Shown here: piece by piece, positions 45,650 to 57,770 of the stretch
Layout: every line of letters begins with the position of its first letter
How positions within the stretch are numbered: the first letter of the stretch is position 1
Origin: Nilaparvata lugens
Lineage: Eukaryota; Arthropoda; Insecta; Hemiptera; Delphacidae
Assembly: GCF_014356525.2 (NCBI RefSeq)
Contig: NC_052512.1
Span: 668,797 to 732,796 of the forward strand
Reading direction: 5' to 3'
DNA length: 64,000 nt
Program-made: the position numbers and the translations under genes
Notes under the pieces: generated by a model
Seen by the model: only the letters and a program-made list of their open reading frames with translations
Told to the model about the DNA's origin: nothing
Database searches by the model: none

Positions 45650-46780
45650 CTGGGAAATTCTCTCCCAAGTTCACACTGGCGACAATAACCTTGACATTCG
45701 AGAAGAACAACATGACTCTGACGATCAAACAGTGCATTCAAACTATTATGGTAATGAAATGATTGGAATTCAAACTCTTGACAAACCAGTAATTTTTGCT
45801 AAAAATCAAATATTACTAAATCTAGTGAAATACAATCCACGAAAAGTGAAAATACAAAAACTATTTGAAACAAGTGCCGAATTATTGTAGAATTTTCCGA
45901 GAATAATTTTGAGAAAGATGTAGTAGAATTTGTAAAAGAATATCTAGTTGCGGATGTAAAATATTGTCTATACTTTGATTATGATTTCTACGAAAGATTC
46001 ACTGTAGTAATTGCCACTTATTTCAAAAATACACAACTCAAACTAGTACGTTGTACGAAGAAACTGATTCATGTCACAAACGAGGAAGAGATAAAAGAGA
46101 TAATCAATAACTATCAGGTCGGAAAGAATAATCATCGTGGAATTCAAGAAACTTATGAGCAGATGAAAAGAAAGTACTACTGGCCAAATACTCGAAACAG
46201 AATTCAAAATTTCATCAATAGATGCGACATTTGCTTAAAAACAAATACGAAAGAGTACCCTTGAACTTGGAAATGAATCTCACCCCCACTGCTTCAAAAC
46301 CACTTTAAAATATTCATATTGATAGCATTACTTTTGACAAAAGAAAATTTTTGACGATAATAGATAGTTTTTCACGTTATGCACAAGCCTATCCACTTGC
46401 TGGTGCACAAGGAATTGAAATAGTTGATAAACTATTGGATTTCTTCAGTCATCACGGAGTTCCAGAAATTATAGTCTCAGATAATGGCACAGAGCTCACT
46501 AATAATGTGGTGAAAGAATTGATGAAACTTTATAAGATAAGGATTCACTTTATATCAGCACACAGCATCCCCAGTCAAACGGCATGTGTGAAAGATTGCA
46601 TTCAACCCTTGTCAAGCATATTAGACTCCTTAATAATCAAGCTCAATTCAAAGACGATTCTATCGAGAGAAAAGTGAAGCATACAATTTTAGCGTACAAT
46701 AATAGTATTCACTCTGTAACAAAACTAACTCCATTTGAAATTCTAAAAGGACACATAAACGCAAATGCTTTTTGACATTG
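45650..46780 (+). pseudogene. errantivirus-type pol: end of RNase H linker and integrase
   Basis: An insect endogenous-retrovirus-type element, truncated at its left. The zinc-binding part (NNHRGIQETYEQMKRKYYWP then CDICLK) lies near 46125-46240, then HIDSITF, DSFSRYAQAYPL, VSDNGTEL with the second Asp near 46480, and CERLHSTL with the Glu near 46587. Stops and frame changes occur near 45885, 46262 and 46590. The first catalytic region and spacing fit gypsy-group integrase. Gag, protease and reverse transcriptase are absent. Confidence 0.75.
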
Positions 46781-47159
46781 ACATTGGCAAACAGATGATG
46801 AACGACTATGTCAATCAACACAGAGAAAAAACAAAAAACTCTATGAACACATTAGAGAAACGAATCAAGCAATTAAAGAAAAGGTTATCGAGAAAGTAAA
46901 CAAGAATGTAGAACCATTGCCTGAAATTCCATCCGATATCTTCGTTAAAAATATGCAGAAACAGAGTCAGACAAAAAACAAATATAACAAAGAGAAAATC
47001 GAATCTGTGGACAGAGACCTTAAAACAGCTAAAATCGTACCAAGACACCATAACACAAAATCTAAATACACCTTTCCAGAATTAAAATACCTAGAAAAAT
47101 TATCAAAACTAATGACATTGAAGAACCTAAGACAGTGACTCAACTGACTATTGACAATG

Positions 47160-48086
47160 ACAATCCTTTTCCAGGTCCCTCTTCATCCTGTACGCAGCAA
47201 GATCAGGAACAGCAATAGACATTAAGAATGTTACTATCAATTCTGGAATTGTACCAATTAACCTTGGCAATCCAAACTTGTATACAACTCGCACGTTTTT
47301 GTACATAATTATGATTTGAAATCAATGTATTCAGAAATTGAAAATTTAAATAATTACTATGATAAGGTCTCTCACTATTTTTGGAAAATATTAGTATAAG
47401 TTCAAAAACCGATTTCTTTACAGAAAACAGTAGTAAATTAAGAGATGCAATCAACTATTCGAAATTCATCAACCATACAAAGTCTGTTAATGAAGAAAAA
47501 TTGGAAATAATTTTGTTTTACAATGAAAACGTCAAACGCAATAAAAGAGGTCTAATAAATAGTCTTGGATCTGTTCTCTCCAATTGAAGAGAACCTCATC
47601 AAATGGATTCCCGAAATACAACAATATTTGGCAGTCTTACCAAAATTGAAGACCTTCCACATCGAAACGAAAACCGAAACTACTGTGACAACACTTCAAG
47701 GAATTTATTTCATCAATACAGCCGAAGGAAAAATTTACTATCGAGGAAAACCTCTGTTCCACTCTTCCCAAACGAGAGGACATTCAAAATTTCTAGAAAA
47801 CATACAATTAGAGCTTCAAGATCATCAAATTCCAGATTTCCAAATTCATTTGAAAAATTTAGACAACTTTAACCAATTTAAAAACATCCAAGTGTCTCCA
47901 GTTATCCGAAAATCATATTCAACCACTGACATCAATGTTTTCACAACGATTTTGTATATTGTGATTGTTCTTTGCGTGATTTTCACCGTGTACAAAAGAA
48001 TCTCCAAAAGAGGACAGCAACCTTCTTCAAGAACTTCGCTACCAACCCCCGAAGTTCTCTTTGGGGAGGGAGGAGTTACATCGTGA
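47160..48086 (+). pseudogene. errantivirus-type env relic
   Basis: The position after integrase, a furin-type basic cleavage motif near 47535-47550 with a following GLINSLGS segment, and one C-terminal membrane segment (about 47935-47995) with a basic tail mark it as the membrane fusion glycoprotein of errantiviruses. Frames shift at least three times, several stops occur, and the part after the fusion-peptide region is missing: the frame joins directly to the membrane-proximal ectodomain near 47580. Non-functional. Confidence 0.65.
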
Positions 48087-48307
48087 GAATCTGCAGCAGT
48101 CAGCAGTTTGTATACAACTTCTTGGAACTCTCCTGGAACTGTTGGAGCCAGCTTTCTCACGCATTGAGCGTCAGTCCTGCTTACAACATCGAAGCGAGAG
48201 GTACTCACTTTATCAAAATTTACTTGTTTAAATTGCTTTATTCCAAATTTTGTGTTTTTTTTAATAAAGATTCTTTTTAAAAAGAAATCTTACGGAACGC
48301 ATTAATT
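48074..48307 (+). repeat. errantivirus-type 3' LTR
   Basis: A purine run GGGGAGGGAGG precedes AGTTACATCG (48074). The segment ends near TTAATT (48307), with AATAAA at 48263. AGTTA...TAATT ends are usual for this group. There is no 5' partner in the window, so the right boundary is an estimate. Confidence 0.5.
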
Positions 48308-48311
48308 AGCG

Positions 48312-48312
<1 letters not shown>

Positions 48313-48372
<60 letters not shown>
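48313..48372. repeat. (TA)n microsatellite
   Basis: About 29 TA units, directly after the LTR. Confidence 0.95.
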
Positions 48373-48374
<2 letters not shown>

Positions 48375-48594
48375 TATATATTATTATATTTTATTTTATT
48401 ATTATATTTTGATTGTGAAATCATTAGGTTCTCTCTCAAAATTATTACAAAACGCCTTATGAGTTCTGCCAATATTTTTGTTTGAATATTTCACCTAATT
48501 CAGTTCTTATTATGATAAAGGCTACCCAAATTATTCGTACACAAAATAATATGATGCTCCTTTCTTTCTTTACTTGTTCGTCATAATTATAAAG

Positions 48595-48899
48595 TTGCAT
48601 TGAGGGAGCAGTGCTCCCGCAGTATATGACACGTCAATGTTTATTCTAATATAGTACTACCATGCTACATATTTCAACACAACAGTGAATAGAACACAAC
48701 AGATTTCACATAACATACATTAATCAAATATAAACCAACAAGGAATTATGATAATCTGTAAGGATATAATACATAAGGAAGGAACTCCCTGAATGTTTTT
48801 TCGGACTCCTTCAAGCCCTCAATTTCTCTTATATGAGATGGAATTGAATTGAATTTTTCATTCCCATATGGTCTAAAACGGGTCACTCTCCAGCAGACT
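48595..48899 (-). pseudogene. LINE ORF2 C-terminus and 3' UTR
   Basis: On the minus strand 48899-48770 reads RFRPYGNEKFNSIPSHIREI and then a helical tail, like the C-terminal end of LINE ORF2. The 3' UTR follows, with the hairpin GGGAGCACTGCTCCC near 48605-48620. Confidence 0.45.
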
Positions 48900-49080
48900 A
48901 AGGCTCAACTCACACTTTACACGACTCAAGTCGTGAAGAGACTCGACCACTCGACTCTAGTCTAGAGCATGTGTTTCCAAATAATGGTAACACTAAGACC
49001 AGTCGATTCTAGTCTCCGCGACTGTCACCATTTGAAACACATGCTCTCAACCTGAGTTGCGTGAGTGTGAATTGAGCCTT
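48900..49080. mobile_element. palindromic MITE, 181 bp
   Basis: Ends AAGGCTCAACTCACACT and (reverse) AAGGCTCAATTCACACT. Inner arms AGAGCATGTGTTTCCAAA / TTTGAAACACATGCTCT also pair. No coding. It sits at the end of the LINE relic. Confidence 0.7.
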
Positions 49081-49354
49081 GATGTGGGTAACAAAACCTA
49101 GTCTATGATGTGGGTAAACAAAACCTCTAAATCTTGTATTATATATGGGGATGACTCACCTGGTCCTTGATTCGATTGCAAAACCTCTTCTCCATCTGCA
49201 AAAGCATCTAGATTTGATTCTTGATAGTTTATAAGCTTAACTCCTTCCAATGAAACGAATAGAATAGCTTAAATCTATTTGTTAAGACAAGACAAATCTT
49301 TACAAATTTCGAGAAAGATTTGGCGGAGTTAAAAGCAATTCGTCGATACTTTTT

Positions 49355-49512
49355 GTGTAGTTGAGAAGTTGATATTATGGTAATTATTCATATTGAATGA
49401 TAAAGACTAAGAAATTGTCAAAAACCACAGATTTATTGATACTTAGAAAGACCGGTTTCGGTTCCGGTCTTTCTAAGTATCAATAAATCTGTGGTTTTTT
49501 GACAATTTCTTA
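49355..49512. repeat. two PLE1 ends in inverted contact
   Basis: 49408-49455 and 49464-49512 are reverse complements (48 and 49 nt, one-base difference) around an 8-nt centre TTTCGGTT. Each arm is the PLE1 end (AAGACCGG...). The left flank 49355-49400 also matches 5113-5160. Confidence 0.8.
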
Positions 49513-52439
49513 CAAAATTATAAATACTGATCAAGGCTTTGGAGATTCTGATCACCAAGGCTCTGAAATCTTGGCAATCATTAACAAAATATAAAGCTCT
49601 TTTATTTTGTTCTATTGTATGATGATTTGAAAGTGTGAGGCACTAATCAAAATGATAATTCTATTTGTCATTCATTATAATATTCATTTTAATAGGGTTT
49701 TTTGGTTTCTGCTTGATTAAAGTCAAGAACTATAAAGCTAAATTCAATTCTTTAAAAATACCCTTGCCGGTTACCTGCTAGTACTATTTATATTTATGAT
49801 TATAATTTTACGAGTCTAATTTGAGCAGCATGATTATACAAGGTTTATTGATGATATAGACTAGGCACATAAAAAAGGCTGGAAATTTTCTCATCTGTCA
49901 ATACCATAATGGAAGAGAGCAAGGTACCTAGAATAGAAGGTACTGGCCACGCGCATCTCGATCTTTTAATGATCAGAGTCAGATGATACTGTTCACAGAA
50001 CTACTAGTTACTATTTTGGACTTTCCAAAGTAACATGTTTTCTAAAAAAAGAGGAATAAACGAAAATAAGTTTCTCTTGCTGAATTTGTCTTCTTGTGAG
50101 ATCAGCTGGATCTTGGATGATCCACACACATGGACTCGTTCACTCTCTTCCAATGTACCTAGAATACATTCAAGGTAGTGGCCACGAAAAGATGCGCAGT
50201 AACAAATCCAACCAGCTGATCGGTGTGACGTCTAAATATCTATTCTTCCTATCTTTTCAATGTTAAATTGAGCAAATTTGTGAGTCTTTTTCTCAAAAAG
50301 TAAATAGCTTTCAAGTTCCATCGACATCTCCTACGACTCATACAATATTTATCTTAAATTTTTCTAAAAATTAATAATTGTGGACAGCTGGATCTTTAAG
50401 AATGATCGATTTTGTAAGAGCCTGCACATCGAATACCTGTTGCTTCTTATTGAAAATAACATGCTTTCCCTGGCTCTTTTGTAATTCAATTACTCAATGC
50501 TAATAAATTATTTGATAAATCGGTCATTGGATAAGGAATTAGAGACGTGAGAACATTGATTGCACTATAATATTATTTCTCTCAAAATCCTTTATCTTGT
50601 CTGTGTACTGTATATTATATGTAACTTAGAATCAATAGAAAATCTTGCCTAAGCCCTTAGGAGGATCTCTTTTTTCAGGAAAATTATGGCTTTCAAATAC
50701 TTGATCAGGAAATAGTTTCTGGTTGATCTCTCTAATTGGAAACTACAACAAAATATAATGGCGAATGAATATTAAAACATGCATATCGCGTGGGGAATTC
50801 ACAATAATTGAGAATTGTATTGAATACATGCTCTCGTATTGTGAAACACATATTTTCCATTTATTATTTGTAAGAGGAATTCTCAATTGATACTTGTTCT
50901 CTTATTGTGAAACTCTCATTCTTTTTTTATTTGTGTAAGAGAGAATCAACTCTTCATGATCCAATAATAATGTATTTGATGAAAATGGATCATACACATT
51001 AAGAAATATACGTATGAATATGAATTCATACTATGAGTATCCTACAATATATTCCTTCAATAAACATGATAATTCCATAAGACAAGTGATCGGTTGAATG
51101 CCTGTTTGAAGGACTACGAAAGGATGACAATATCTTCAACCAACTCGGAGGGAATTTCTATTCTAGAAATTAAACTCTCATACACTTAAAACAGGATAAT
51201 GTGTGGTTAATTCCAGTTCTTTTCAATCTTCACATTATTTTCCTATAACCGGAGAGATAATAGTTGGGCATATTTAAAGATATTTTTTCAAATTGCAATT
51301 TATTCAGTTTATAATGCATTTATGATGTGAGTGTTATACTATCACCCCATACTCTCTTTTGTTCCATACTGGGGCTTTCTACCACATAGAGTGTGAGTTA
51401 TGTATATGTGATAAAAATTATGTTTCTAGATTGTGCCTTGGTCACTGAGTAGAAATAATTTTGAATCCAAAGTTCTTTATCGAAAATTCAATTGAAATTC
51501 AATTGTTGATCAATCCAATTGATTGTTTATAACAAAGAAAATCATCAAATATCATAATCTAATATCATAAGGAAGGGAAGTGGTGCGCTTACCATCTTCA
51601 TCCATTGATCATGCACATTCTCCTTCTGATGGAATGCCCTGCACTAACAACCTTCATTCTCTGCGACTGCTCTTGATTTCATTTTTATCAAATTATTATC
51701 AGCTTTTCCTTTATATGTTTTCTGCATTGAGATTGGTATTAGAATCAGTTTTGAAATGATAGATATTGGTTGAGTTTGCAGAAGAATATCACAATGAACA
51801 AAGGAAACAGCTCGAATGTGTACAACGTAATAAATAACGAGACAGCTCAAGATAACTATTGATGTATTAAAGCCATGCCTAATTATTATGATTATAAAGA
51901 AAGTGATTGAAAAACTATAGGCCTATATTATAATCCAAAGTTTTACTAGGAGAAATAGGATAAGTTCTCTATCTCCAAAACGGTATGCCCTTACATTATC
52001 GAGTATTCTGGAAGATCTAGGAGTTCAAAGGTGATGAATTTGTAAAAAAAATTAAGATAAATATTGTATTAATCATAGGAGATGTCGATGGGACTTGAAA
52101 GTTATGTAATTTTTTCAGAAAAGTCTTACAAAGTTGCTCGAGAAAAATAAAGATCAATATTGTATATGACCGTAACACACAACTATCACCTGCTCAAAGT
52201 ATGTGAATATGTGTAGGGTATTTATAATATTTTTCCTGAATTAAGAGTGCACTCACAAAGGATTGAAGATGTTGAACCGGCAAGATGTTCCACTGATTCT
52301 ATGTAGGCCTAATATACAGTAGGATACACTGACAATATATCAAGGATTTTGAGAGAAATAATATTAGGCCTATACTCTAATTAATGTTTCCACGTTTTTA
52401 TATCCTTATTAAATGATTGATTCATCAAATTCATTAGCA
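49513..52439. other. unassigned AT-rich DNA with an inverted repeat
   Basis: 50281-50370 and 52040-52130 are similar in reverse (TCCATCGACATCTCCTA against TAGGAGATGTCGATGGGA), as are 50560-50620 and 52325-52375 (TATTTCTCTCAAAATCCTT). No coding region recognised. Confidence 0.4.
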
Positions 52440-53075
52440 TTGAGTAATTTCAGGAGCTCCGCCCCATCTATCCAAAGTTCGATTTTAGATTTCCAATTAT
52501 TAGGTATCAGATATAATTGAAACGAAAACTTCGAGTGGAAAAAATTGAGCATGGAAATATCTTAAATTAATGTCCAGTAACATTCACACCTAAAATTGAA
52601 AATAAGCTTGAAATTTGAGAAAATGTGATTATTCAACTGCAAACTTTTGGCAACTGTTGATTCTATGAAGAGATAGCAGATCTCGTGTGTATCCAGCGTT
52701 ATTGAACTGTCACCAGCTGGCTCAGATCTTTGACTTGAGATGCGCGTTTACACTAGCGTCAGGTGATCAATTGTCATAACGGCAAGGGAAGTTGTTGTGA
52801 GTGCGCCATACCACATTTTTACTCTAATATTGGTGTATGAAGGAGGCTCCTTTTTCCTTTTATATTATCCTTGAAATGCAAAATTTCCAAAAACCTTGTA
52901 TATACGTCGACGCGCAATTAAAAAAGGAACATACTGTTAGATTTCATGAAAATCTATTACCGCGTTTCACCGTAAATGCGCAACATATAAACATTTAAAC
53001 ATTAAGAGAATGCCAAACGGTCGACTTGAATCTTAGACCTCAATTCGCTCGGTCAACTAGATGCTGTTAGTGATA
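52440..53075 (-). repeat. dispersed repeat G, copy 3
   Basis: 52440-52800 is the reverse complement of 7610-8000 (GGAGCTCCGCCCCATCTAT). It continues with a ~270-bp segment (ACGTCGACGCGCAATTAAAA, AAACATTAAGAGAATGCC) that I take to be the rest of the same repeat. Confidence 0.5.
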
Positions 53076-53229
53076 CACATATAGTATATTAACAAATATT
53101 GTAGCAATTTATATAATCCTAAATCGAATTCATAGTATAACTATTTGTATTGATGATGAGTTTGTTTTTTTAAGTGTGAATAATTGTTATTTGATGAGTG
53201 ATAGTAGCTTAATTAACCTTGATTTTGAT

Positions 53230-53340
53230 TTGAACTGTAGTATACATTTGAAGAGGGACAGTTTTGGGCATAAGCCTGTTGTGCCTCCTCATATAACTGT
53301 ACAAATAATTGTACGACTGAAAAAATGAATAAATAAATAT
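53230..53340 (+). repeat. LINE-like 3' end
   Basis: GGGCATAAGCCTGTTGTGCC and TGTACAAATAATTGTACGA can form small hairpins. It ends in AATAAATAAATATAAA. Resembles retroposon 3' tails. Confidence 0.4.
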
Positions 53341-53424
53341 AAACTATGAATTCAATCTTTCGTTACAAATTTTCTATGCTTTTACACTCCAGAGCAAAGC
53401 TCAGTCCACCGATATTCCTATACT

Positions 53425-54025
53425 ATTAAACGAGCAGCTTCTGTTTATATGTTTAGATGTTTGTATTTCACGGTATCTCGAAAACGATTCTCACGTAATT
53501 CAGAACAAAGTAGGTTTATAATATGAAGATTTGATTGCACTAGGTCTCATCCCAAAGAAAACTCACTGAAGGACATTAAAAGGGTAATTATTATTCATCC
53601 TTGGAAAAACAGCTGATAGTAATTATTTCGTCGTCTGTTGGTGATGGAGGTGAGTGTGCGAGTTCATGTGTGTGGGACTGTGTCAAAATTATGTCTTCAG
53701 CTGTTGAACTTCTGTAACCATTCAATCAGGTACTTAGTGCCAGTTACAAAAAAGCCGGGTTATTTTCAATCCTGATTAATTCCAGTAGATCCATCTTTTG
53801 AAATGGTTTTCTCTGATTTGGTTCACGTGGAGTTAATCAGGATTAAAATTTAACCGGCTTTTGTGCAACTGGGCCTTTGTGAGGGAAATTTTTGCATTCC
53901 TCTGGGAATTAATCTCAATTTACTGTGATTAGATAGAGCATTTCTGTATGAATGTTATTATAATTTCTTCTTTTGTAATAAATTTTTCATGCTTTTGTAC
54001 TCCAGAGCTAAGCTCGGTCCCCGAT
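53425..54025 (+). repeat. dispersed repeat F, copy 3, with MITE copy 3 at 53740-53873
   Basis: Begins TTAAACGAGCAGCTTCTG and ends GAGCTAAGCTCGGTCCCCGA. Reverse partner of 15615-16140. Confidence 0.7.
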
Positions 54026-54027
54026 AT

Positions 54028-54440
54028 TATCCTATTATATTAAGCGAGCAATTTCTGTATATCTGTTTATATTTTTATATCTGGTTATTAATTTTATGTT
54101 CAACGGATCTCGAAACGGCTCTAACGATTTTCACGAAATTCGGTACATAGTAGTTTATGATATGAAAATTCGATTGCACTAGATCTCATCCTTGGGAAAA
54201 CTCGCTGCACGACATTAAAAGGATAATTCGTCCTTGGCTGGAACAGCTGAGACTTTCGTCGTCTGTGGATAGTAAAAAGTGAACGAGTGATTCTGTGAAA
54301 ATCAAAATATCGCATCCCCGAAATTCATAAGCTGACGTATTAATAGCCAGCTGTAAAATATAGACACGATCATTTTAAAGAATTGTATCCGGTTTATCAA
54401 TAAATAAAAATAACGAGCAAAGCTCGGTGCCCCGATATTA
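54028..54440 (+). repeat. dispersed repeat F, copy 4, without the MITE
   Basis: Begins TATTATATTAAGCGAGCAAT right after copy 3 and ends GAGCAAAGCTCGGTGCCCCG, so copies 3 and 4 are in tandem. The MITE part is absent. Confidence 0.6.
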
Positions 54441-55669
54441 ACTTTAAAGTGAAAAAACACTTTGCTGTGGCGACGACCGTGGTGTTGCACATTCTCAAGC
54501 CAGAGGTTATTTTTTCTTTGGAAGGGAACCTATCATCATGCTTTACTATCAAAAACATGAATTTTAGGCCAATCTCGAATTTGCTCACTTAAACTGGCTA
54601 TAAATACTCTTGGATTATAGACTCATATATAAATCAAGTTCAATTTGAACTTGGAAAATGGGTGATTGGTTGGTAAAAACGAACAAAATAGGATACCGGT
54701 ACTTCAAAAGTCTTTTACTTTATATTTAATGATAGGATCCATACATTAAAAACTACACAAGCTTATCTAAACCAGTCAAAATAATTAAAATAGGACACCA
54801 CTTTGGCGTAATCTAAAATCAATCATCAATAATTAAAATGCATCACAATAATCAATAATGCGTATCATTATCGTAAAGTAGATCACAATTCACAAGTTTA
54901 TAAAATCGAAATAACGACAATTTAATGTAACTATGTACCCAAATAAGAAAATAGAAGCCTTTTTACAGCATGACTCATATAATTTGTGACCAAAGTATTT
55001 GAATCAAACTGTGAATGGTAAATTATGCCCTATGAAATCTCAATTCCTTTAAATACCGTATATATTATGGTAGCCTACGATGCCTACCATTAACGTCTCA
55101 TTCATATTTGATTAGAAATACTATTATTTTTTATGATCAGCCGTCAATTGATTATTATTATTAGCATGTGGCTTTCAATGGTGTGGGGAGAACCAAGGGT
55201 AGTTCCACCTGGCCGTATATAGTCCAAAGTTCCTTAATGGGAAACATTGGGAAAACCGGACACTATAAGCCGTCAATTTGAAACGTATTTTTCGTGAAAA
55301 GTTCACAGACGTTTAAATATTCTTAAAAGTGGTAAATCAAATATTGATGTTGGTTAAAATTCAACCGAATGTCAAAAACTTAACCAGATTTAAGATGATA
55401 TTTGATGAAATACGGTACTCTTTGAAATGCTGTTCTAGCATCAAAATTGATCCACTTACTCAACACTATCACTAATATAAGCTACCGGTATCGAATTGTA
55501 CCTATAACCGCGTCAAAGGTAACTAGCTTTAGAATGGTATTAGAAACTTCACATCTCAAATTCACATCACAATTTCAAGACATCTGTAGTCTTGTTGTCA
55601 AACTAGATCATCGTTCAGACATTTTCAAGATCAAAATTGATCACATCTGAATTAAGTTGAAATTTTAGG
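54441..55669. other. unassigned
   Basis: No gene recognised. 55445-55515 and 56190-56275 share phrases (CACTATCACTA, TTATACCTA/TGTACCTA, CGTCAAA), so the TIR element may have inserted in a short tandem duplication. Confidence 0.35.
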
Positions 55670-56166
55670 TATAGTGAGGTGCACGTTATAATGGCAGTGT
55701 TTGATCAGTACCGGTAATGGTATTGCTATCCTTTTCTATCATTCAATAAAGCGGATAGCGCTATCTCGTTCTCGCTTTGCTCTGTTGCCAGATTGACTTT
55801 TAAAAATGTAGAATCGATAATTAATTAACAAAATATTTCATCTTGATTATGAAAATTTATTATGAAATTATTGAAAAATATGATTTCTTGCTTTATAAAA
55901 TATAATTGCGATTATTCTAAATGAGAATGAACTGTTAATATTAGACTATATTCTTTATATATTCTTTATTGTTTATCACATATGACAATGTATTGCCAGG
56001 TCTTGCAAGACCCATTGCATACTAGCACTACATCATAATAGAAAAAAGGAACGATTAACATATTCAGAACAGACTACATCAATAAACCCGTATCAGCTAC
56101 AGTCAAGAAGGCACGACAAGATCTCCTATCTTTCTCCACTGCCATTATAACGTGGACTTCACTATA
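55670..56166. mobile_element. TIR element, 497 bp, non-coding
   Basis: Left end TATAGTGAGGTGCACGTTAT, right end (reverse) TATAGTGAAGTCCACGTTAT, about 31 bp with few mismatches. The interior holds a LINE-like 3' tail on the minus strand (GGTCTTGCAAGACC hairpin near 55995-56012). A single similar end occurs at 43360-43395. Probably a non-autonomous DNA transposon. Confidence 0.65.
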
Positions 56167-56230
56167 GGATCAAAATTGATCTCTGTCAACTAGATTAAAA
56201 TTGGTTATTCACTATCACTACAATCAGCCG

Positions 56231-56643
56231 TCAAATTATACCTAATCTGCCCCTTATCGTTACCGGCGTCAAAATGTTTTTCAAATACCTTTTTCCCCCT
56301 TGTCCACAACTATACCTGGCCCTACAATTCCTAGACTGAGTCAACAAATAAACGCCCAAAATAACTAAAACCACTAAATTCGCAATTAGAGCATAGAACA
56401 TGCGTTCGTACCAAGTGGCATATAACTTATTGTGGTTAAGTGACGTGGACTCGCACACGGCTTCTGGATGGGTGACCGTAACTAGTGTAGCATCCGTGAC
56501 ATGCAGTGCATTCATAGTCGTTGGGACCTGAACATGTCCTTACACATGTAATAGCATGGTAAGCATGTGTGCTGCTGGGATATGTACCATCTGGGCATGT
56601 TTTGCTACATGTTCCATCTGTACGTAGATATCTGGGCCACAAT
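56231..56643 (-). CDS. last exon of a Cys-rich single-pass membrane protein, furin-like (partial)
   Basis: On the minus strand a good 3' splice site (GATTTCTCTCTTTCCAG) ends at 56644. The exon then codes a Cys-rich segment, RYLRTDGTCSKTCPDGTYPS and CVRTCSGPNDYECTACHGC, with spacing like furin-type repeats. Next come PEAVCESTSLNHNK, a 20-residue hydrophobic helix (FYALIANLVVLVILGVYLL) and a short basic tail to a stop near 56231. A one-base shift near 56470 separates the two parts. Type I topology with such repeats before the membrane fits proprotein convertases of the Fur2 type; other furin-repeat receptors are possible. Upstream exons lie beyond the gap at 56686. Confidence 0.55.
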
Positions 56644-56685
56644 CTGGAAAGAGAGAAATCAATATGTAGAATCGTTCAAAAATAA

Positions 56686-56785
56686 NNNNNNNNNNNNNNN
56701 NNNNNNNNNNNNNNNNNNNNNNNNNNNNNNNNNNNNNNNNNNNNNNNNNNNNNNNNNNNNNNNNNNNNNNNNNNNNNNNNNNNNN
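56686..56785. other. assembly gap (100 N)
   Basis: Exactly 100 N. It hides the left end of the LTR retrotransposon and its target duplication. Confidence 0.99.
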
Positions 56786-57663
56786 TCCGCTGTGCCCTAG
56801 GTAGATGGGAGGTCAGGGACGGCAGACAACGGTCCGCTGTGCCCTGGGGAAATGGGAGGACAGGGACGGCAGACAACGGTCCGCTGTGCCCTGGGGGAAT
56901 GGAAGGTCAGGGACGGCAGACAACGGTCCGCTGTGCCCTGGGGGAATGGGAGGACAGGGACGGCAGACAACGGTCCGCTGTGCCCTAGGGTGATGGGAGG
57001 TCAGGGACGGCAGACAACGGTCCGCTGTGCCCTGGGGAAATGGGAGGACAGGGACGGCAGACAACGGTCCGCTGTGCCTAGGTAGATGGGAGGACAGGGA
57101 CGGCAGACAACGGTCCGCTGTGCCCTAGGTAGATGGGAGGACAGGGACGGCAGACAACGGTCCGCTGTGCCCTAGGGTGATGGGAGGTCAGGGACGGCAG
57201 ACACGGTCCGCTGTGCCCTGGGGAAATGGGAGGACAGGGACGGCAGACAACGGTCCGCCGTGCCCTAGGTAGATGGGAGGACAGGGACGGCAGACAACGG
57301 TCCGCTGTGCCCTAGGTAGATGGGAGGACAGGGACGGCAGACAACGGTCCGCTGTGCCCTTGGGAGATGGAAGGTTAGGGACGTACGGCAGCCAACGGGC
57401 CGCTGTACCAGGAGCAGGAAGGTTGTGAGCGGAATGCTGTGGTCTGGGGCTCGTCCGGCCTTTAAATACTCCCCCAAATTGGAGGGGATGGAGTAGTGCC
57501 GCCGCCAGAGGCGGTGGAAATCGTCTTGATGCGCGGAAGATTATGCGCCATCGGTACCTTCCTTATCTCCGCGGTCGGCTAGCATTGCTGATAGCCGAGC
57601 ATCTTTCAATAATATTATTTACTATTTTCTCGTCACAATTTTACTTTGTGACACCCCACTCCT
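56786..57663 (-). repeat. 3' LTR of gag-protease retrotransposon (incomplete), with 47-bp minisatellite
   Basis: Starts on the minus strand with TGTCACAAAGTAAAATTG at 57663. It contains about 12 units of a 47-bp repeat (GACGGCAGACAACGGTCCGC...) from 56786 to about 57380. The non-minisatellite part (57380-57663) equals 61305-61587 apart from one T. The far end is in the gap. Confidence 0.85.
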
Positions 57664-57680
57664 ACTTGGGGGGGGGGGGG
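57664..57680 (-). other. polypurine tract
   Basis: On the minus strand CCCCCAAGTAGGAGTGGGG immediately precedes the 3' LTR. A G/C homopolymer of about 13 lies next to it (57668-57681). Confidence 0.65.
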
Positions 57681-57770
57681 GTGTTCGGAGCCCTCTATGG
57701 CACCACCTTAAAAGGCGTGAGCCATCTAGGCATCACCTTAAGAGGTGTACACCTCCACTATGATCGTCAT

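Noticed and set aside
45480..45737. Minus-strand 85-codon frame with balanced composition
   Set aside because: Its upstream part overlaps plus-strand errantivirus pol and no family was recognised; it could be part of another relic but cannot be supported.
56786..57477. Pro/Arg-rich and Gly-rich open frames in the left array
   Set aside because: Same minisatellite effect as in the right LTR.
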